DNA of 64,000 bases from Viscum album (taxonomy: Eukaryota > Streptophyta > Magnoliopsida > Santalales > Viscaceae). The stretch is from the NCBI GenBank assembly GCA_963277665.1, contig OY728163.1:1905762644-1905826643 (forward strand), written 5' to 3'. The position numbers were made by a program, and so were the translations under genes. Below, piece by piece: positions 47,593 through 59,915 of this stretch. Within the stretch, counting starts at the first letter, position 1. Each line of letters opens with the position of its first letter. The notes under the pieces are model-generated. The model was given only the letters and a program-made list of their open reading frames with translations. It was not told where the DNA came from and ran no database searches.

Positions 47593-50146
47593 TATCACGA
47601 ACCGAATCTGTTCGCCCTAAAAACCGGAACCTGAACTAGTTTGTGGCAAGACCCAAAGGGATTTCCCAATCCCCATGGGATGTAAAAAGTTATTGGGTAT
47701 CAAAAAATGAAATTTGGGAATGATTTACCTGAGTTTATAAACATAAAGCAACAAACAAATCCAATAAAAAAATATGGATTTTTCAAACCAAATTATCTTT
47801 TAAAAAATTTCAGAATTGAGTTACACAATTTAAAAAAATGTTTAAAGACTACTAAAAAGGAACAAAGTACAAACCAAGAACCTCCTCATGGAAAGGGTCA
47901 CCACCCTCAAGCCATCTCCACAATACTGCACCAAGAAGGACCACTAGAAACTTGAACCAATGGCACTAAAAACTTTACCCAAACCTCTGAAAAAATAACC
48001 AAGTCCACTTACACCCAAGGGTTTAAGTAGGGTGTGATCCAAATCCCAGTAGTATTCAACCAAAAAAATATTCCATGTGATAATAATTATAGGAAAAAAT
48101 CTTTTAAGCTTTTTAAATAAGAAATGCTAGTAACAATTTCTGAAAGATGCAACTTTAAATAATTTTTTTTCAAGTGGGATACTTTAAAAAAATAATTTTT
48201 TTAAATAAAATGAAAAAGCTACTGAATTTCTCTAGAAAAACATACCATATTCTAAAATTAAGTATAAAATATCTGATGAGAACTTGAAATAGGAAAACAA
48301 CCATAGGCACTAGATCACTGTGGGTCCTAGGTACCTCGTACTCGGTGAAAGTAACCATAAAAATATCAATTCTTGTGCACATGATCCAATAGTAGGGATC
48401 ATACCAATAACATAGTGGTCCCAAAACATCATCATCATCATAGTTTAGTTAGTTTGGTCATCGTCAAACTTGCTACATGAAATAAGGTCCAAACCCCATG
48501 GGATCACTAACATACTAGTACACGTCCACCCACTTGGATACCCAGGTTTTCCCTCTTGAGCTAAAACAAGTTACACAAGCCATGAAATAAAATTTTCACA
48601 TAAAAATACTACTTAAAAGTAAAAAATAAACACACCAAATATACCACATACATGTAACATGATCCTGTTTTTTATTCAAATTCATTTTAGAAATCATACT
48701 CACACCAAAATAGCCCACAACACGTTTCACCTCTCTTTCACACCTCAACAAATCCTTTAAAAAATTTTACAAAAACATTTCCACGATAGTATATGTCTCA
48801 TAAGATCCATTTCACATTAAAATAGACTATTTCAAAAATACACTCCTACCAAAATAGTTTGTAAACATAGTTTCACCTCTTACATAAATCAAGAAACCAT
48901 TTAAAACCTTCACAAAACAATTACAAGGAGTGTAACAATGTTTTGCACATAAAATACTTCTAAGAACCCTCTTTGAAGACCAAAATAATACCAAAATCAC
49001 ATCAAAATAGGATTATCATCCATAACATCATTTAATAAAACTATTCAACGAATCATAAACCAACCCCAATGAATACAACATGGAATACACACAAAAAATA
49101 TTCATTTTTGCACAAAAAAGACACTTAAAAAGAAACCTCTTAACAAATTCTACCAAATATAAATTTTCAAAAAAAAAATGTAAGAGAGCCATGATAAAAA
49201 TAAAAATCAATAAAAACTAAATCATCCAATAATGCTTACACATGGAATCACCTACCATTTGTGCCAAAAATTCTAAACTATTGTGCGAAACTTCAATCAC
49301 ACCACCGCTGCACCACAAGGAAGTGAAATCGGGCCCTAATCCACAAAATTTCAACAAAATGACACAAAATAAAACCTTAGTTATGAACCCTAGATGATGG
49401 ACATTTTATAACCTCAAGAAAAGTGGAAGAAACTCTAAGAAAATGAGAGGAACATGATAGGAAACCCACTTACTTGAGATATATTGAATAAAACGCCCAA
49501 AATACACTAGTAGATGAATTTAAAAATAGAAAAAAAAAATGAAATTTAGGTTCTAATAAGTTTGAGGAGGTCATGTAGGAATTTTAATGAGGGAAAAAGA
49601 GTGAAAAATGAAATATTTATGAAGGAAACAAATTACCTCTTCAAATTTGGATGATTTGAGAAAGATTGAGAAGTTTCGCCCTAATCCACAATGGAAATGA
49701 GCTCCAAAGAGAGATAAAAGAATATGGGGGAGCGGCTAGGAAAGTTGGATTCTAGTTGGAGGTAGAATCATTAAAAAATAGTAAAAAATGAATAATATAT
49801 TAAATATTTTTTTTTTAAAAACCGGAAATGAGCTTACGGGCTGAACCAATTCCCTAAATAAAAACCCAAATCCACCATGATTATGGATTCCTAGAGGGTA
49901 AAAATCTATATGGTGGTGTTAATAGGATAGGAGATGCCATTTTAAAGTATAATGGGTGAAAAATGTTGAAAAATTAAAGAGTTATAAAATAAACAAAATT
50001 GTTTTTTAAATCTGAAAATGGGCACACGGTTTGGGCCAAATCATTAAAACTCACCCTTTCCTCCAAAAATGTATGGGAAACCACCAAAACAAATAAATAA
50101 TGGAAATTAAATGAAAATAAATTTAAAATAATTCATGTATGTGAAA
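47593..50146 (-). mobile_element. Element D left (3') LTR
   Basis: It starts TATCACGAACCG (TG changed to TA) and ends CATGTATGTGAAA. Shared landmarks with the right LTR include 'ccccatgggatgt', 'gtactcrgtgaaagtaacc' and 'ctagtacacgtccaccca'. No gene is seen; minus ORFs here have weak counterparts in the other LTR because the sequence is duplicated. Confidence 0.88.
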
Positions 50147-50160
50147 ATTCTCCCCACCAT
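50147..50160 (-). other. Polypurine tract of element D
   Basis: The minus strand reads ATGGTGGGGAGAAT immediately before the LTR tip, preceded by AAAGTTTT. The same block occurs in C and E. Confidence 0.8.
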
Positions 50161-53100
50161 AAAACTTTACACCCTTGGAAATCCACAACAAATTCAAAAG
50201 CAAAAACCAAACCCAATCGAAAGGCCAAAATGGACTCCGTTGCCAAGTTTCGCCTGCCCCCAAAAGACCAAAACACCTCCAATTGATCAATCAAGTAAGG
50301 AATACTCTCACCAACCAAAACATACATCACTTCATGAAATGATCAAGCACATTCAAACTACATACCAAAACAAAACAACTCAAACACTATCTGAACAAGA
50401 CTCAAACAACTTACCTAGAAAGAACAATGAAAAGGAATGAGGTCACCACAGTCCTACTTCAACAAAACTGTTGGGAGCACTCCAATACCAATTTTTACTC
50501 AAGGAGGAAGTTGGCGGTTAAATAACTCTGAATGAGACTTCCTATTTTCAGACCAAAACTAGGGACAAAACCAAATTACTAATACAGGGAGACAAAAATA
50601 GACTCCCAACCATAAGGGGCAACTCAATTTTTCCCGAGATAGAACTGGGACACTAAAAGGGGGAGGCCCAAACAGAATCACTATCATAAGGGGTATATTT
50701 TCATTAGACTTTTCCAAAAGAACTTACATGGGACCCATAATAGGCCTCCCCACCAAAAGAACCAACCATATAAACTGACTAGCACAGGCCAACACGAAAA
50801 GACCAAAAAATTTAAAGAGTTGGCACGGTCACACGGTTAGTCTACATAGTTTGGGAAACTGTGGGATAACCATGCAGAGCATTCTGTCCAAATGGGAAAC
50901 TTTTCATGGTTACATGGATCATAGAGCATGGCCATGTAGTGACCATGCAGTAGCTACTGTCTCTTATCGCACTGTTTCCTAGGTTGGCGCATAGTTACTA
51001 CTAACATTGCGTATACCATGTGCTACCATCTTCATAGCCCAAATTTAATACTTTTCTATAAAAACTCAAAGAAAACTAAAGGGGTAAAAGCATGAACTTA
51101 GGAGATAACATGGGAACGAGATTCCCCCACCTATTTCCACCGAACGAGAACAAGTAGAGAAAGAAGACTATAATAGAGGTTTAAACTGTTCCCATCTTTC
51201 ATACTAAGGATGGGAATTAGATCAACAATTTTTTAACAACATTGGGATTTCCCTGAATACACACTAGCTTCACTCTGGGACCTATGACTGGAGCTCAGAT
51301 GATCGAAGAATCTTCAGCCCTATAGTCAGGCCTTGGGAAACCCCTGATTGGAACTACTTCTTTCAGTGCCACAAACAACTACACTGTGATCCCATATGGG
51401 TTCAATGATACACAACACACTCTAAACTAACTTTACTAAAAACTAAAATTTTTCTGAAACAAGAGCTTAGAATATGCACACATATCACCCCTTGTCTCTT
51501 CAGATAAAAAATGGAAATAGTAAAGGACATATAAAAACACCTTTCTATAAATAGAGGATGTCAAGATTTTCCAAGGAGAGGAACACTTCCAAAAAAATAG
51601 AGACTCTCAGATGATTGAACCACCTTCACTTTTGCAGTCAAACGAGCACATGACAATGCAATGTGTCACTGAACATGACCCTTGCAACTAATGACAGCAA
51701 TATATGGATAGGGACCGTAGGCTAAGTCCCAAACAACACAAAATTTCTTACAAATGGACATATCAACATCTCTTGACCATATTCCCCACATTAGTGGTTT
51801 AACATGAACCCTCATTTCAGAGAGACTGATGAAAGACCCAGAGGACCCCTTAGACAACATTTTACACTGAAAACCCCAAACCACTTCCACCTTTGGTGAA
51901 TCAGGTAACTTAAGGAACTAAGGTATCTTTCAACCTTCAACGACCACTCTACTACTATAAGAGGATCCAAAAAACCAAGAAAGGAAATGGTGTGGATTCA
52001 ACCTCTAAAGCTCAAGAAAAATACTCCTTGCATTGATCAACTGGAGGAATTTCCAATGGAGAAGAAACCTGGGCTGCACTTCAGTCATGCATTAAATATT
52101 TATGGGGGTGTACTCTATCCAACGAGAGAACCCAAGGACCCAAAAAAGATAGTCCATTGTTAAAAAAAATCACTAGTCAAAACCGAACACATGAGGGGAT
52201 CCACCACAAGGGCCTCCCAAAATTTTCTCAGAAGAGACCACTAACCAGCCCTACAACCTAACATACCGACCAAACCCAAACCCAAAACATCATTCAAAAA
52301 AGAGGGGTTCTTGAAATCAAAAAATCCCACAATAACAAAATTTCAAAAAATACATAAGACACACCACCCAAACCGATCATCAAGACATCAAGGTTTCCTT
52401 TAAAATAAGTCACTTCATTGAAAATAAATGGGTCAATGGTTAGCGTACCCACCAATGGTATCATATGGGCCTCACACATGCATGTTTCCATGAAACACTA
52501 GGTACCCTCCTAATACCCACCCTGAAACTCATAAATTCATGACATTAACCATCCATCATCTCATATAACCCCATGCATGTGGTCTATCATGAAAATACCA
52601 AAGGTTAAAACAAAAATTCCTTCCACTTTTCAAAACTAAAATATTCAACTAAAACTTCCCTTTTCCCCAAAACCGCTAACCATAGAATAAAAATATAATT
52701 TACATCTTAAAAAACATTTCATAAATCCCCAATCATTCAAATAAAAACTCACTTTAAATCCATACATTAATTTTAAAACATTTCATCCCATTTCAAAACA
52801 CTCCCAGCTTTATGAAAAAACTCCCTTTCATCAACACCCATCCATTTAAAACCCCATATCTTCTTATTTAAACAAGATTCCATTGATTCATAAAAATTTT
52901 CAAATGATTACTAGTTACCTAATCAAAATTTATCTTAAAACCCCACACTTAAATTCCCAAAACACTTTATTCAACTCAAAAAACTTATCAATAATTCAGA
53001 AAAGTATATTTTGAATATATTTTTAAAACCCACTCTAACATAATTCATACTTTTAAAAGTGGTGTAAACACACTATTTACCATTTAAAAATAGTTATGAA

Positions 53101-53607
53101 AATTCTGTTCCACAATTTTATAAATTAAGACACTTCTAATTTACTAAAAAATCATTTCATAAAAGTTAAAATTTCTTAAATCAAGTATTATTTATAATTT
53201 TAAAACCAAGCTTCCAAGATTCCAAAACAAAAGGTCACAAGACATTATGAGAGGAAACTAGTTTTGGTGGGTGACTTGAACATATGGTTAGAAGCCATAT
53301 GCCAATCACTTCACCATCATAGAGAGTGTTCTAGGATAATATCTATGGCTCCACATGGCTTTACAGGGCCTGCGAGTTCATTGAGACCATTGACCCAACT
53401 CTCTTTTCATTTCCCCAATCATCGATGGCCAATGAAAACAAAAGGACTCAGATAAAACTTGACTTAACTTGGTGAATTGAATCCCATAAAGAGGTGTGCT
53501 GGCCAGGAACCCTACTCATAATCAGAATGTCAAGTCCTGAGAACCCATGATCTGGACTATCCTGACTCTTCCCCAAATAACATGACCCAAGAGAGAGAAC
53601 CTGACGC
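50161..53607 (-). mobile_element. Element D interior, function unknown
   Basis: It has only short ORFs. A plus-strand frame (50135-50440, hydrophilic, rich in Gln, Lys and Pro) and a minus-strand frame (51666-51890, containing CKMLSKGSSGSFISLSEMR) are the longest, and I recognise neither. The strings near 50850-51010 with CATGGTTAC and ACCATGC resemble LTR sequence of C, so fragments of related elements may be embedded. Confidence 0.5.
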
Positions 53608-53618
53608 CTCTGATACCA
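53608..53618 (-). other. Primer binding site of element D (initiator Met tRNA)
   Basis: The minus strand reads TGGTATCAGAG, three bases from the right LTR at 53622. Confidence 0.9.
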
Positions 53619-53621
53619 TTT

Positions 53622-56191
53622 TGTCATGAACCGAATATGGTCACCTTAAAAACCGGAACCCAACCCGATCCATGTCAAGAATCAAAGGGATTTACCAATC
53701 CCCATGGGATGTAACAAGTTCTCAGGTATCATAAAATGAAATTTGTGAATGATTTACTTGAGTTTATAAACATAAAACAACAAATGAATCCAATAAAATA
53801 AATCTAGAATTTTCAAAAAAAATTATCTTTTATAAACTTTCAAAATTTAGTTACACAATTTAAAAAAAAATTTTAAGGACTATTACAAAGAAAAAAACCC
53901 AAAAAGTATATCCCAAGAACCTTTACATGGCAAGGGGAACTGTCCTCAAGCCATCTCCACGACACTACACCAAGAAGAACTACTAGAAACTCGAACCACA
54001 TGAACTTAAAGATTTACCCAAACCTGTGAAAAAATAACCAAGTCTACTTACACCCAAGGGTGTAATTAGGATGTGATCAAAATCCCAGTAGGATTCCACC
54101 ACAAAAATATTCCATGTGATAATCATTATAAGACAAAATCTTTCAAGTTTTGTAAACATGAAATGCTAATAACAAATTTTGAAAGATGAAACTTTAAATT
54201 AAAACGAATTTCAAGTGGGATACTTTAAAAGAAATAAGCACTTTTAAATAGAGTGAAAAAGATACTAAATTTCCCCAAACAAACATACCATATTCCTACG
54301 GTAAGTATAAAGTATCTAATAAGCACTAGCAATGGGAAGACAACCATAGGCACTAGCTCACTGTGGGTCCCAAGTACCTCGTACTCAGTGAAAGTAACCA
54401 TAAAAATATCCATTCTCATGAACACGAGCCACTAGTAGGGATCATACCCATAAACTAGTGGTCCCAAACATTTTAATAATCATAGTTTAGTTAGTTTTTT
54501 CATTTTCAAACATGATATGTGAAATAGGGGCCAAACCCCACGGGATCACTAACATACTAGTACACGTCCACCCACCTAGATACCCAGGTTTTTCCTCTTA
54601 TGCTAAAACAATTTCCACAAGCCATGAAATAAAATTTTCACAGGAAAATAAAAATTCCAAGTAAAAAACACCAAAAATCCCACACAAATGTCACATGATC
54701 CCCCTTTTCATTCAAATTCAATTTGGAAATCATAATCACACCAAAACAGCCCACAACACATTTCACCTCTCTTTCAAACTTCCACAAATAATTTAAATTT
54801 TTCTACAAAAAACTTTTCCATGATAGTAAACATCACATAACATCCCATTCACATTAAAATAGACCATTTCAAAAATACACTCCTACCAAAATAGTTTGGA
54901 AACATAGTTTCACCTCTTACATAAATCAAGAAACCATTTAAATCCTTCACAAAAAATTCCAAGGAGTGTAAAAATGTTTTGAACATAAAATCATTCTAAA
55001 AACCCTCTTTGAAGATAATAAGAATACCAATATCACATAAAATAATAATTTTCATCTATAACATCATTTAATAAAACTATTCTATGAATTATAAAACAAC
55101 CCCAATGAACACAACATAGAATACACACAAAAAATATTCATTTTTTCACAAAAAAGCCACTTAAAAACCAATATCTTAAAAATGATACCAAATATAATTT
55201 TTATCCCCCAAAACAAAAGAAGAGAATCATTCTAAAAATACAAATCAAGCAATACTAACTCATCCAATAATGATTACGCATGGAATCACCTACCATTTGT
55301 GCAAAAAACTCCAAACCATTGTGAAAAACTTCAATCACACCACTGCCGCACAAAAAAGTAGTAAAATTAAGCCCTAATCAACAATATTTCAAAAAAATTA
55401 CACGAAAATTAAACCCTAGTTATGAAACCTGGATTCTGGACATTTTATAACCTCAAGAAAAGTGGAAGAAACCCTAAGAAAATGGGAGGAACATGAGAGG
55501 AAACCCACTTAATTGATATATCTTGAATAAGACAACCCAAATAAACTAATATATGAATTTACAAACATCAAAAAATGAAATTTAGATTCTAATAAGGCTG
55601 AGGAGTTCATGTAGAAACTAGAATGGGGGAAAAAGAGTGAAAAATTAAAGAGTTATGAAGGAAAATAAATTACCTCTTCAAATCTGGATGATTTGAGAAA
55701 GCTTGAGAATTTTCTCCCTAATATATGATTTAAATGAGCTCCAAAGAGGGATAAATAAACATGGGGGTGTGTCTAGGGTTTTTTTCTTCTATTGGGATGT
55801 GGAAACACCAAAATAGAGTAAAAAATGAATAATATATTAAATAAACAATTTTTTTAAAAAAAAACTAGAAATGAGATTACGGTCTGGCCCAATTCCTTAA
55901 ATAAAAACCAAAATCCACCATTATTATGGATTCTTAGAGGATAAAAATAAATATGGTAGAGTTAATAGGTTAGGGTAGGCCATGTTGGAAGTATAATGGG
56001 TGAAATTTTTTGAAAAATGAAAGAGTTATACAATAGAAAAAATTGGTTTTTAAATATGGAAATGGGCTCACGGTTTGGCCCAAATCCTGAAAACTCACAC
56101 TTTCCTCCAAAAATGTATGGGAAACCCAAAAAACAGAGAAATAATGGAAATTAAATTAAATATAACTTTAAAAGAAGACATGTATGTGACA
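53622..56191 (-). mobile_element. Element D right (5') LTR
   Basis: It starts TGTCATGAACCG and ends CATGTATGTGACA. It is a diverged but full-length partner of 47593-50146. Confidence 0.9.
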
Positions 56192-56449
56192 AATCTACTA
56201 GTTTGTTTCTCATAATCACCACTACACCTCATGATAACTGATAATAACCACTTCCAACCCTAAATACATCACACCAGACAAACCCTAATTATGTATTCTT
56301 CAATAACCAATAATTTAACAATGAAAATGAATAATGAATAATTAATTATAATTTCAGTAATTTAGTTATCACACATTATATTTCATCCCATATTTTATTC
56401 ATTACTAATTCTAATTTCAGTAATTTAGTTATCACATATTATATTTTAT
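56192..56449. repeat. Flank of D with 63-bp direct duplication
   Basis: Units starting TAATTTCAGTAATTTAG lie at 56349 and 56412, period 63, the second running into the LINE 5' junction. The first part of the interval is older sequence into which D inserted, and no gene is seen. Confidence 0.75.
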
Positions 56450-56451
56450 CA

Positions 56452-57684
56452 AACAGGCTTGCTCGAATCATTGAGAAATTAATCTCTTGGAACCAATTTT
56501 GCTTTGTGAAAGGCAGGAATATACAGGAATGTTTTCTTAATGCCTCAGAATGTGTCAACTTTCTTATAAAGAAAGCTATAGTAGGGAATATTTCTCTCAA
56601 ATTGGACATTACCAAAGCCTTTGACACCATGAACTGGGGATTCATTAGCAAAGTGCTGCATAGTTTTGGATTTAACGGAAAATTCATACATTGTATCATG
56701 GTTATTTTTAACTCATCCCAGATTTCCATTCGTATCAATGGATCCCCAGAGGGTTTTTTCACTTTATCTAGGAGAGTGAGGCAAGGGGACCCCCTCTCTG
56801 CCATTTTATTTTCTTTAGTTGAGGATTATTTGAGCCGGCTCCTCCTTGACATGGTGAACAATGGTGAACTATCATCTATTAAAGTAGGACGAGGTATCTC
56901 TACTCCCTCCCACCTATTTTTTGCTGATGACATTATTATTTTTACTGAGGGGGGAAAAAGTTTCAAAAACATAAACAAGGTTTTACAATACTATGAAGGT
57001 GTCTCTAGACAGGTTATAAGCTGGAAAAAGTCATGTATCTATTTTAGAAAAGGTTTCTCAGCATTCAGAAAAGCACGCCTTACATATGATTTGGGAATAA
57101 AGGAGGGAGACCTTCCCTTCACCTACCTGGGTGTACCAATGTTTTTGGGAAAGCCCAGACAATCTTATTTTTCAGACATCATGGATCAAGTCAAGAAAAA
57201 TCTTGCTGCTTGGAAAGGGAAATCCCTCTCAATAGCGGGACGAATCTGCCTTATAAAGCATGTTGCTGTTTCAAAGCTGGTTTAATCATTCATGGTTTAT
57301 ATTTGGCCTTGCTCCATCCTTAGGAAGCTCAACATGATGATGAAAAAATTTGTATGGAGTGGAAATATCATGGGAAGAAGAATCATCACAGCTCAATGGA
57401 AAAATTGCTACCTACCTTATTCTTTGGGAGGACTTGGAATCAAAAATATGAAGCCCTTTAACCAGTCTCTACAAGCAAAGCTCATATGGAAACTGGTCAA
57501 TTACAAATATCCTGCTTTGAAATTCCTTCAAAATCATTTTTTGTCTAGAATTATTCATGGGAAAATAGGCTATATAGAGTCCTCTATTTGGCCAGGGATC
57601 AAGGATATCTTTCAGAAAATCCTCAATCACTATAAATGGATGGTGAGTAGAAGCTCTTCCCTCCAGTTTTGGTATGATAATTAG
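56452..57684 (+). pseudogene. LINE reverse transcriptase (partial)
   Basis: The frame opens directly at the truncation with NRLARIIEKLISWNQFCFVK, then LKLDITKAFDTMNW (first catalytic Asp), RRVRQGDPLSAILFSLV, and LFFADDIIIF (the FADD active site, about residue 160). After KLV a TAA stop (57283-57285) interrupts, and the same frame continues with PCSILRKLNMMMKKFVWSG and LGGLGIKNMKPFN to a TAG at 57682. The thumb and following region are therefore present. The catalytic residues are intact but nonsense codons inactivate it. Confidence 0.92.
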
Positions 57685-58110
57685 ACTGGGGAATCTCTCC
57701 TATCACATGTCAATTTGGGTGAAAATGGTTTGGATCACAATATTACTATCAGAGAGAAACTGGGAAATATGGATATGATGCCGGATGACATTGTCAATAT
57801 TGTGAGAAGGTATGATTTTGTTGAACAGGATGATACACTGATCTAGAAGGGGTCAGTTAATGGATGGATTGACTCTAAAGCCTTCTATCATCACTTAATC
57901 AAGGGAGAAGAACATTGGATTGGTAGAATGAATAAAAATGGTTGAAACCTTCTCGTTTCACTCTTATCTGGAGACCGCTTTTTAATAAAATACCTATTGA
58001 AACCAACATTCAAAGAGTTGACATTTCACTATACTCTAGATGTATCCTTTGCATGAAACACATGGAGGATGTTGAACATCTTTTTCTTAGTTAAAATGCA
58101 TCCTCCTCTA
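57685..58110 (+). pseudogene. LINE zinc-finger region after the reverse transcriptase
   Basis: In the same frame as the reverse transcriptase, KGSVNGWIDSKAFYHHLIKG is readable to about 57945. A frame change then leads to WLKPSRFTLIWRPLFNKIPI and SRCILCMKHMEDVEHLFLS, the zf-RVT pattern with CxxC and HLF. Stops at 57844 and after HLFLS, together with the frameshift near 57945, break it. Confidence 0.8.
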
Positions 58111-58247
58111 TCTAGGTATCAGTGCAACAGTTTTTTGGAATCTATTTACCATGAAATGGTCCTATTCAGGACTATATTAAAGTGTTGTTCAACCTGAATT
58201 TTTCTAAGTAGACCAAATTTCTCTTCCACGTTGCATGCGCTGAAATT

Positions 58248-58951
58248 ATGCATTACATTTGGAGCAGTAGAAATGAAAAGGTTCACTCCAGATCTAGTTT
58301 CCAAGAAGGCTGCAGACTGGACTGCATCATTGATGCAGTGCGGGTAGTGAATAAGCTGCATAATGAACAATGCAACAATTCAGTTGGTGACTGGAAGATC
58401 CTCCGGAGGCTGAAAATTAATGGTAACTATCCTAAGTCTTGTCAGACTATGAAAGTTTTTTGGGTTTCACATTTTGTAGGATGGATTAAATGTAACATGG
58501 ATGGAGCTGCCAAGGGAAATCCAGGCCCCTCAGGATATGGGGTGGTCTTCAGAGATGAGAATGGGAATGTTGTTGAATGTATTTATGGGCCTTGTGGTAT
58601 GTCTACAGTGCTTGAATATGAGATTATGGGACTGATAATAGCAGAAGATACTACCCGCAAAAGGAAATGTAACAATATATGGTTTGAATGTGACTCCATA
58701 ACTCTGGTTCAACCGATTAGAGTAGGGAAAAGACATCTTTTATGGAAGCTGGCCACTAAATGGGTAAACTTCCTTAACATGCTGTCATTGATGAACTATT
58801 TTATAACTCACTCCTACAGGTAAGCGAACTATATTGCCGATGGGTTAGCTAACAAGGGTGTTTATGCAGAAGATTGCCAACAGACAACCAGCTTACCTGA
58901 AGACATGTCCTCTCTATTACTAAGAGATAAATGTAAAATTACATCATTCTA
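58248..58951 (+). pseudogene. LINE C-terminal RNase H domain
   Basis: The frame reads WIKCNMDGAAKGNPGPSGYG (catalytic Asp), VLEYEIMGLIIA (Glu), WFECDSITL (Asp) and, past a single TAA at 58821-58823, NYIADGLANKGV (Asp). All four DEDD residues are therefore kept. The frame ends at LLLRDKCKITSF. RNase H of this plant type degrades RNA in RNA-DNA hybrids, and some plant L1 lineages are known to carry it. The domain frame is shared with the zinc-finger part upstream. Confidence 0.88.
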
Positions 58952-59037
58952 AATTGTGTAACTTTTTCTTTATATTATGAAAGATCCTAAGTGCTCATCT
59001 TCCTTAAAAAAATTAAAATCTATGAAACAAAAAAAAA

Positions 59038-59915
59038 TCACACTAAATATTAGGTCACCCATCTCATATATAACATCACAATAAGACAAAATAATATAAT
59101 AAATTACTTCCTCTCAACCATATCATCACAAAAACTATAATCCAACCACTACACATATTCCCCCATCACATCTTATGCCATCTAACTAATGTTTCACGAC
59201 CCAACACATTACACACCCAAGGTCATCACCACTATCACCATACTGAAACAAATAATGTTCAGATAACAACAATATATTCATAACAAACACATCAATATAT
59301 AAAATAAATTACATCTTATATAACATAGAATTTTATATTCAATAAAAAATGATTTCATCACAATACATTATTAAATGGAATGGGTATTCTAAGAAAATTA
59401 AAGATTTACTTTGGTAACCAATCAATTACAATATATATGTTCTTAGAAATTAATTCTAGGTGAGTTAAAAAAAATCAAAACATCAATGGTCTCAGTGTCA
59501 TAACAATAATAACACAAAAATTCTGACAATAGTAATGATTTTCAGCAACAACAACAAACAAGAAAAATTTCAATATCCATATCATTAAAATAATTGAAGA
59601 CATGAAAATAATATCCTTCAAATTAATTTTTTGATTAATAAAATTAATTGTAATATATGTATGACCCCAGTATCCACCCAATATATTAAAAAAGAATTCA
59701 TTTCCCATATATACAAAAAATATGAGAGAACAAGAATCCTCTACCTGAATGGTTCTTTCTAAATCCTTTCACAGATCATGACATAGAAGAAAAAAAATAA
59801 ATACCAAAACTACAAAAGGAATTTTTGGATTAACCTGAATTATAATAATGGATCACAAAAATTAATTAAAAACTAATCCCCAAAACAAAAAAATGTGACC
59901 ACTGAGAATTACCTA
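59038..59915. other. AT-rich spacer, unassigned
   Basis: It is low in GC, and the only longer ORF (59475-59708, minus) has no recognisable motif. It probably continues the sequence interrupted by the LINE at 56449. A string TTTCACGACCCAACAC near 59190 resembles an LTR tip but has no partner. Confidence 0.45.

Larger units (their letters stand above)
47593..56191 (-). mobile_element. Element D: long LTR retrotransposon without recognisable pol
   Basis: LTRs 47593-50146 (2554 bp) and 53622-56191 (2570 bp) are colinear throughout and flank a 3.5-kb interior. Flanking pentamers are ACTCT (47588-47592) and AATCT (56192-56196), a target duplication with one change. A perfect primer site and a polypurine tract like those of C and E give minus orientation. 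The interior lacks any reverse transcriptase or integrase motif, so this is a deleted or LARD-like non-autonomous element, mobile only with help from a related element. Confidence 0.88.
56450..59037 (+). mobile_element. L1-type LINE, 5'-truncated, with RNase H
   Basis: This is the only clearly plus-strand coding element. It begins within the reverse transcriptase gene and runs through a zinc-finger segment and RNase H to an A-rich tail at 59025-59037. The endonuclease and ORF1 are absent, as expected for incomplete target-primed reverse transcription. A clear target duplication was not found; the flanks 'atcacatattatatt' and 'tcacactaaatatt' are at best distantly alike. It sits in sequence that once joined 56449 to 59038. 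Confidence 0.9.

Noticed and set aside
50135..50440. Plus-strand ORF of 101 codons across the end of D's left LTR
   Set aside because: It runs antisense to the element, crosses the LTR boundary, and the composition follows the A/C-rich strand.
51666..51890. Minus-strand ORF of 74 codons in the interior of D
   Set aside because: No recognisable motif and no supporting neighbour frame; kept only as part of the interior.
56430..59060. Target site duplication for the LINE
   Set aside because: Candidate strings at both ends (atcacatattatatt and tcacactaaatatt) align only with several mismatches.
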